Origin: Methylocystis sp. SC2
Lineage (GTDB): Bacteria; Pseudomonadota; Alphaproteobacteria; Rhizobiales; Beijerinckiaceae
DNA: 64,000 bases
Assembly: GCF_000304315.1 (NCBI RefSeq)
Contig: NC_018485.1
Coordinates: 3,628,501-3,692,500, forward strand
Direction of reading: 5' to 3'
Of the stretch, positions 63,887 to 64,000 are shown piece by piece (within the stretch, counting starts at the first letter, position 1; each line of letters starts with the position of its first letter). The notes beneath the pieces are model-generated. The model did not search any database and was not told where the DNA came from. It saw only the letters and a program-made list of their open reading frames with translations. Position numbers and translations under genes: made by a program.

Positions 63887-64000
63887 ATGACGAAACCCGC
63901 CGAGCACTTCGCTGAAGCCGGACCGCAGCCGCTCGGCCGCGACCCCGCTCTTCCGCAGGCGCAAGGTCTTTATGATCCCGCCAAGGAGCATGATTCCTGT
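63887..64000 (+). CDS. gltB: glutamate synthase large subunit, N-terminus (truncated by window edge)
   Basis: The first 38 codons of GltB, which transfers the glutamine amide to 2-oxoglutarate in ammonia assimilation. The visible sequence ends AQGLYDPAKEHDSC; by comparison with other GltB proteins this Cys (codon 38, the very last bases of the window) is the catalytic nucleophile exposed after propeptide removal. ATG 63887 with GAGGAGA upstream. The rest lies outside the window. Confidence 0.85.
   Translation, partial: MTKPAEHFAEAGPQPLGRDPALPQAQGLYDPAKEHDSC

Overview
The window is high-GC (with a few AT-rich islands) and comes from a methane-oxidising alphaproteobacterium of the Methylocystis/Methylosinus type. 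The diagnostic locus is a complete particulate methane monooxygenase operon pmoC-pmoA-pmoB (20218-23447). PmoC has 256 residues and carries the metal-site pattern Asp129-His133-His146. PmoA has 252 residues and PmoB 420. Alphaproteobacterial ancestry is also supported by TrcR, RcdA and CpdR cell-cycle homologues, a GatCAB amidotransferase and a ROSE-like thermometer before hsp20. I saw no phage, insertion sequence, CRISPR array, rRNA or tRNA.

Layout. 1-895: end of a purine operon (purM-purN) followed by a truncated GST-like gene. 2102-12098: a DUF2157-like membrane protein, trcR, an acyl-CoA synthetase, a 55-residue membrane protein, an ABC exporter, a class III nucleotide cyclase and guaB. 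12099-19620: an inverted copy of a dispersed two-hairpin repeat, a frameshifted LuxR regulator, a periplasmic redox block (di-haem peroxidase, Tat-exported phosphoesterase and monohaem cytochrome, divergent from a second di-haem peroxidase), and a secreted phosphoesterase whose ribosome site lies in a strong hairpin. 19621-27674: the pmo leader, pmoCAB, then a copper block of pmoD, copC, a CopD-cytochrome c-thioredoxin-like fusion and a PCu(A)C protein. 27684-32485: a second repeat copy, a small membrane protein, an aspartate aminotransferase, an SRPBCC protein, a four-helix membrane protein, Fe superoxide dismutase and a second PmoD. 32875-50400: mostly housekeeping (xth, plsY-dprA, ruvX, gatCAB, chorismate mutase, hemB, pyk, cold-shock protein, suhB) plus a histone H1-like basic protein. 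50401-55267: a candidate small RNA behind a CtrA-type box, rcdA, rpmE, a homocysteine methyltransferase, cpdR, an N-formylglutamate amidohydrolase and hisN. 55264-64000: a lysophospholipase, a copper-type TonB receptor operon, an intact LuxR regulator, a thermometer-controlled hsp20 with the third repeat copy, a Pro/Ala-rich secreted protein, and the first 38 codons of gltB.

How it fits together. Much of the window can be read as copper and oxygen handling around methane oxidation: an OprC/NosA-like outer-membrane receptor with Cys-x3-Met, periplasmic copper carriers (PmoD, CopC, PCu(A)C), a CopD-type inner-membrane protein, pMMO itself, and peroxide/superoxide defence. Several of these secreted proteins are predicted to begin with histidine after signal cleavage. 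A second theme is CtrA-pathway control: RcdA and CpdR, the two known adaptors of CtrA proteolysis, lie about 1.4 kb apart, with CtrA-box-like sites upstream of rcdA and of the candidate small RNA. All function assignments come from reading motifs and protein sequence; no database search was run.
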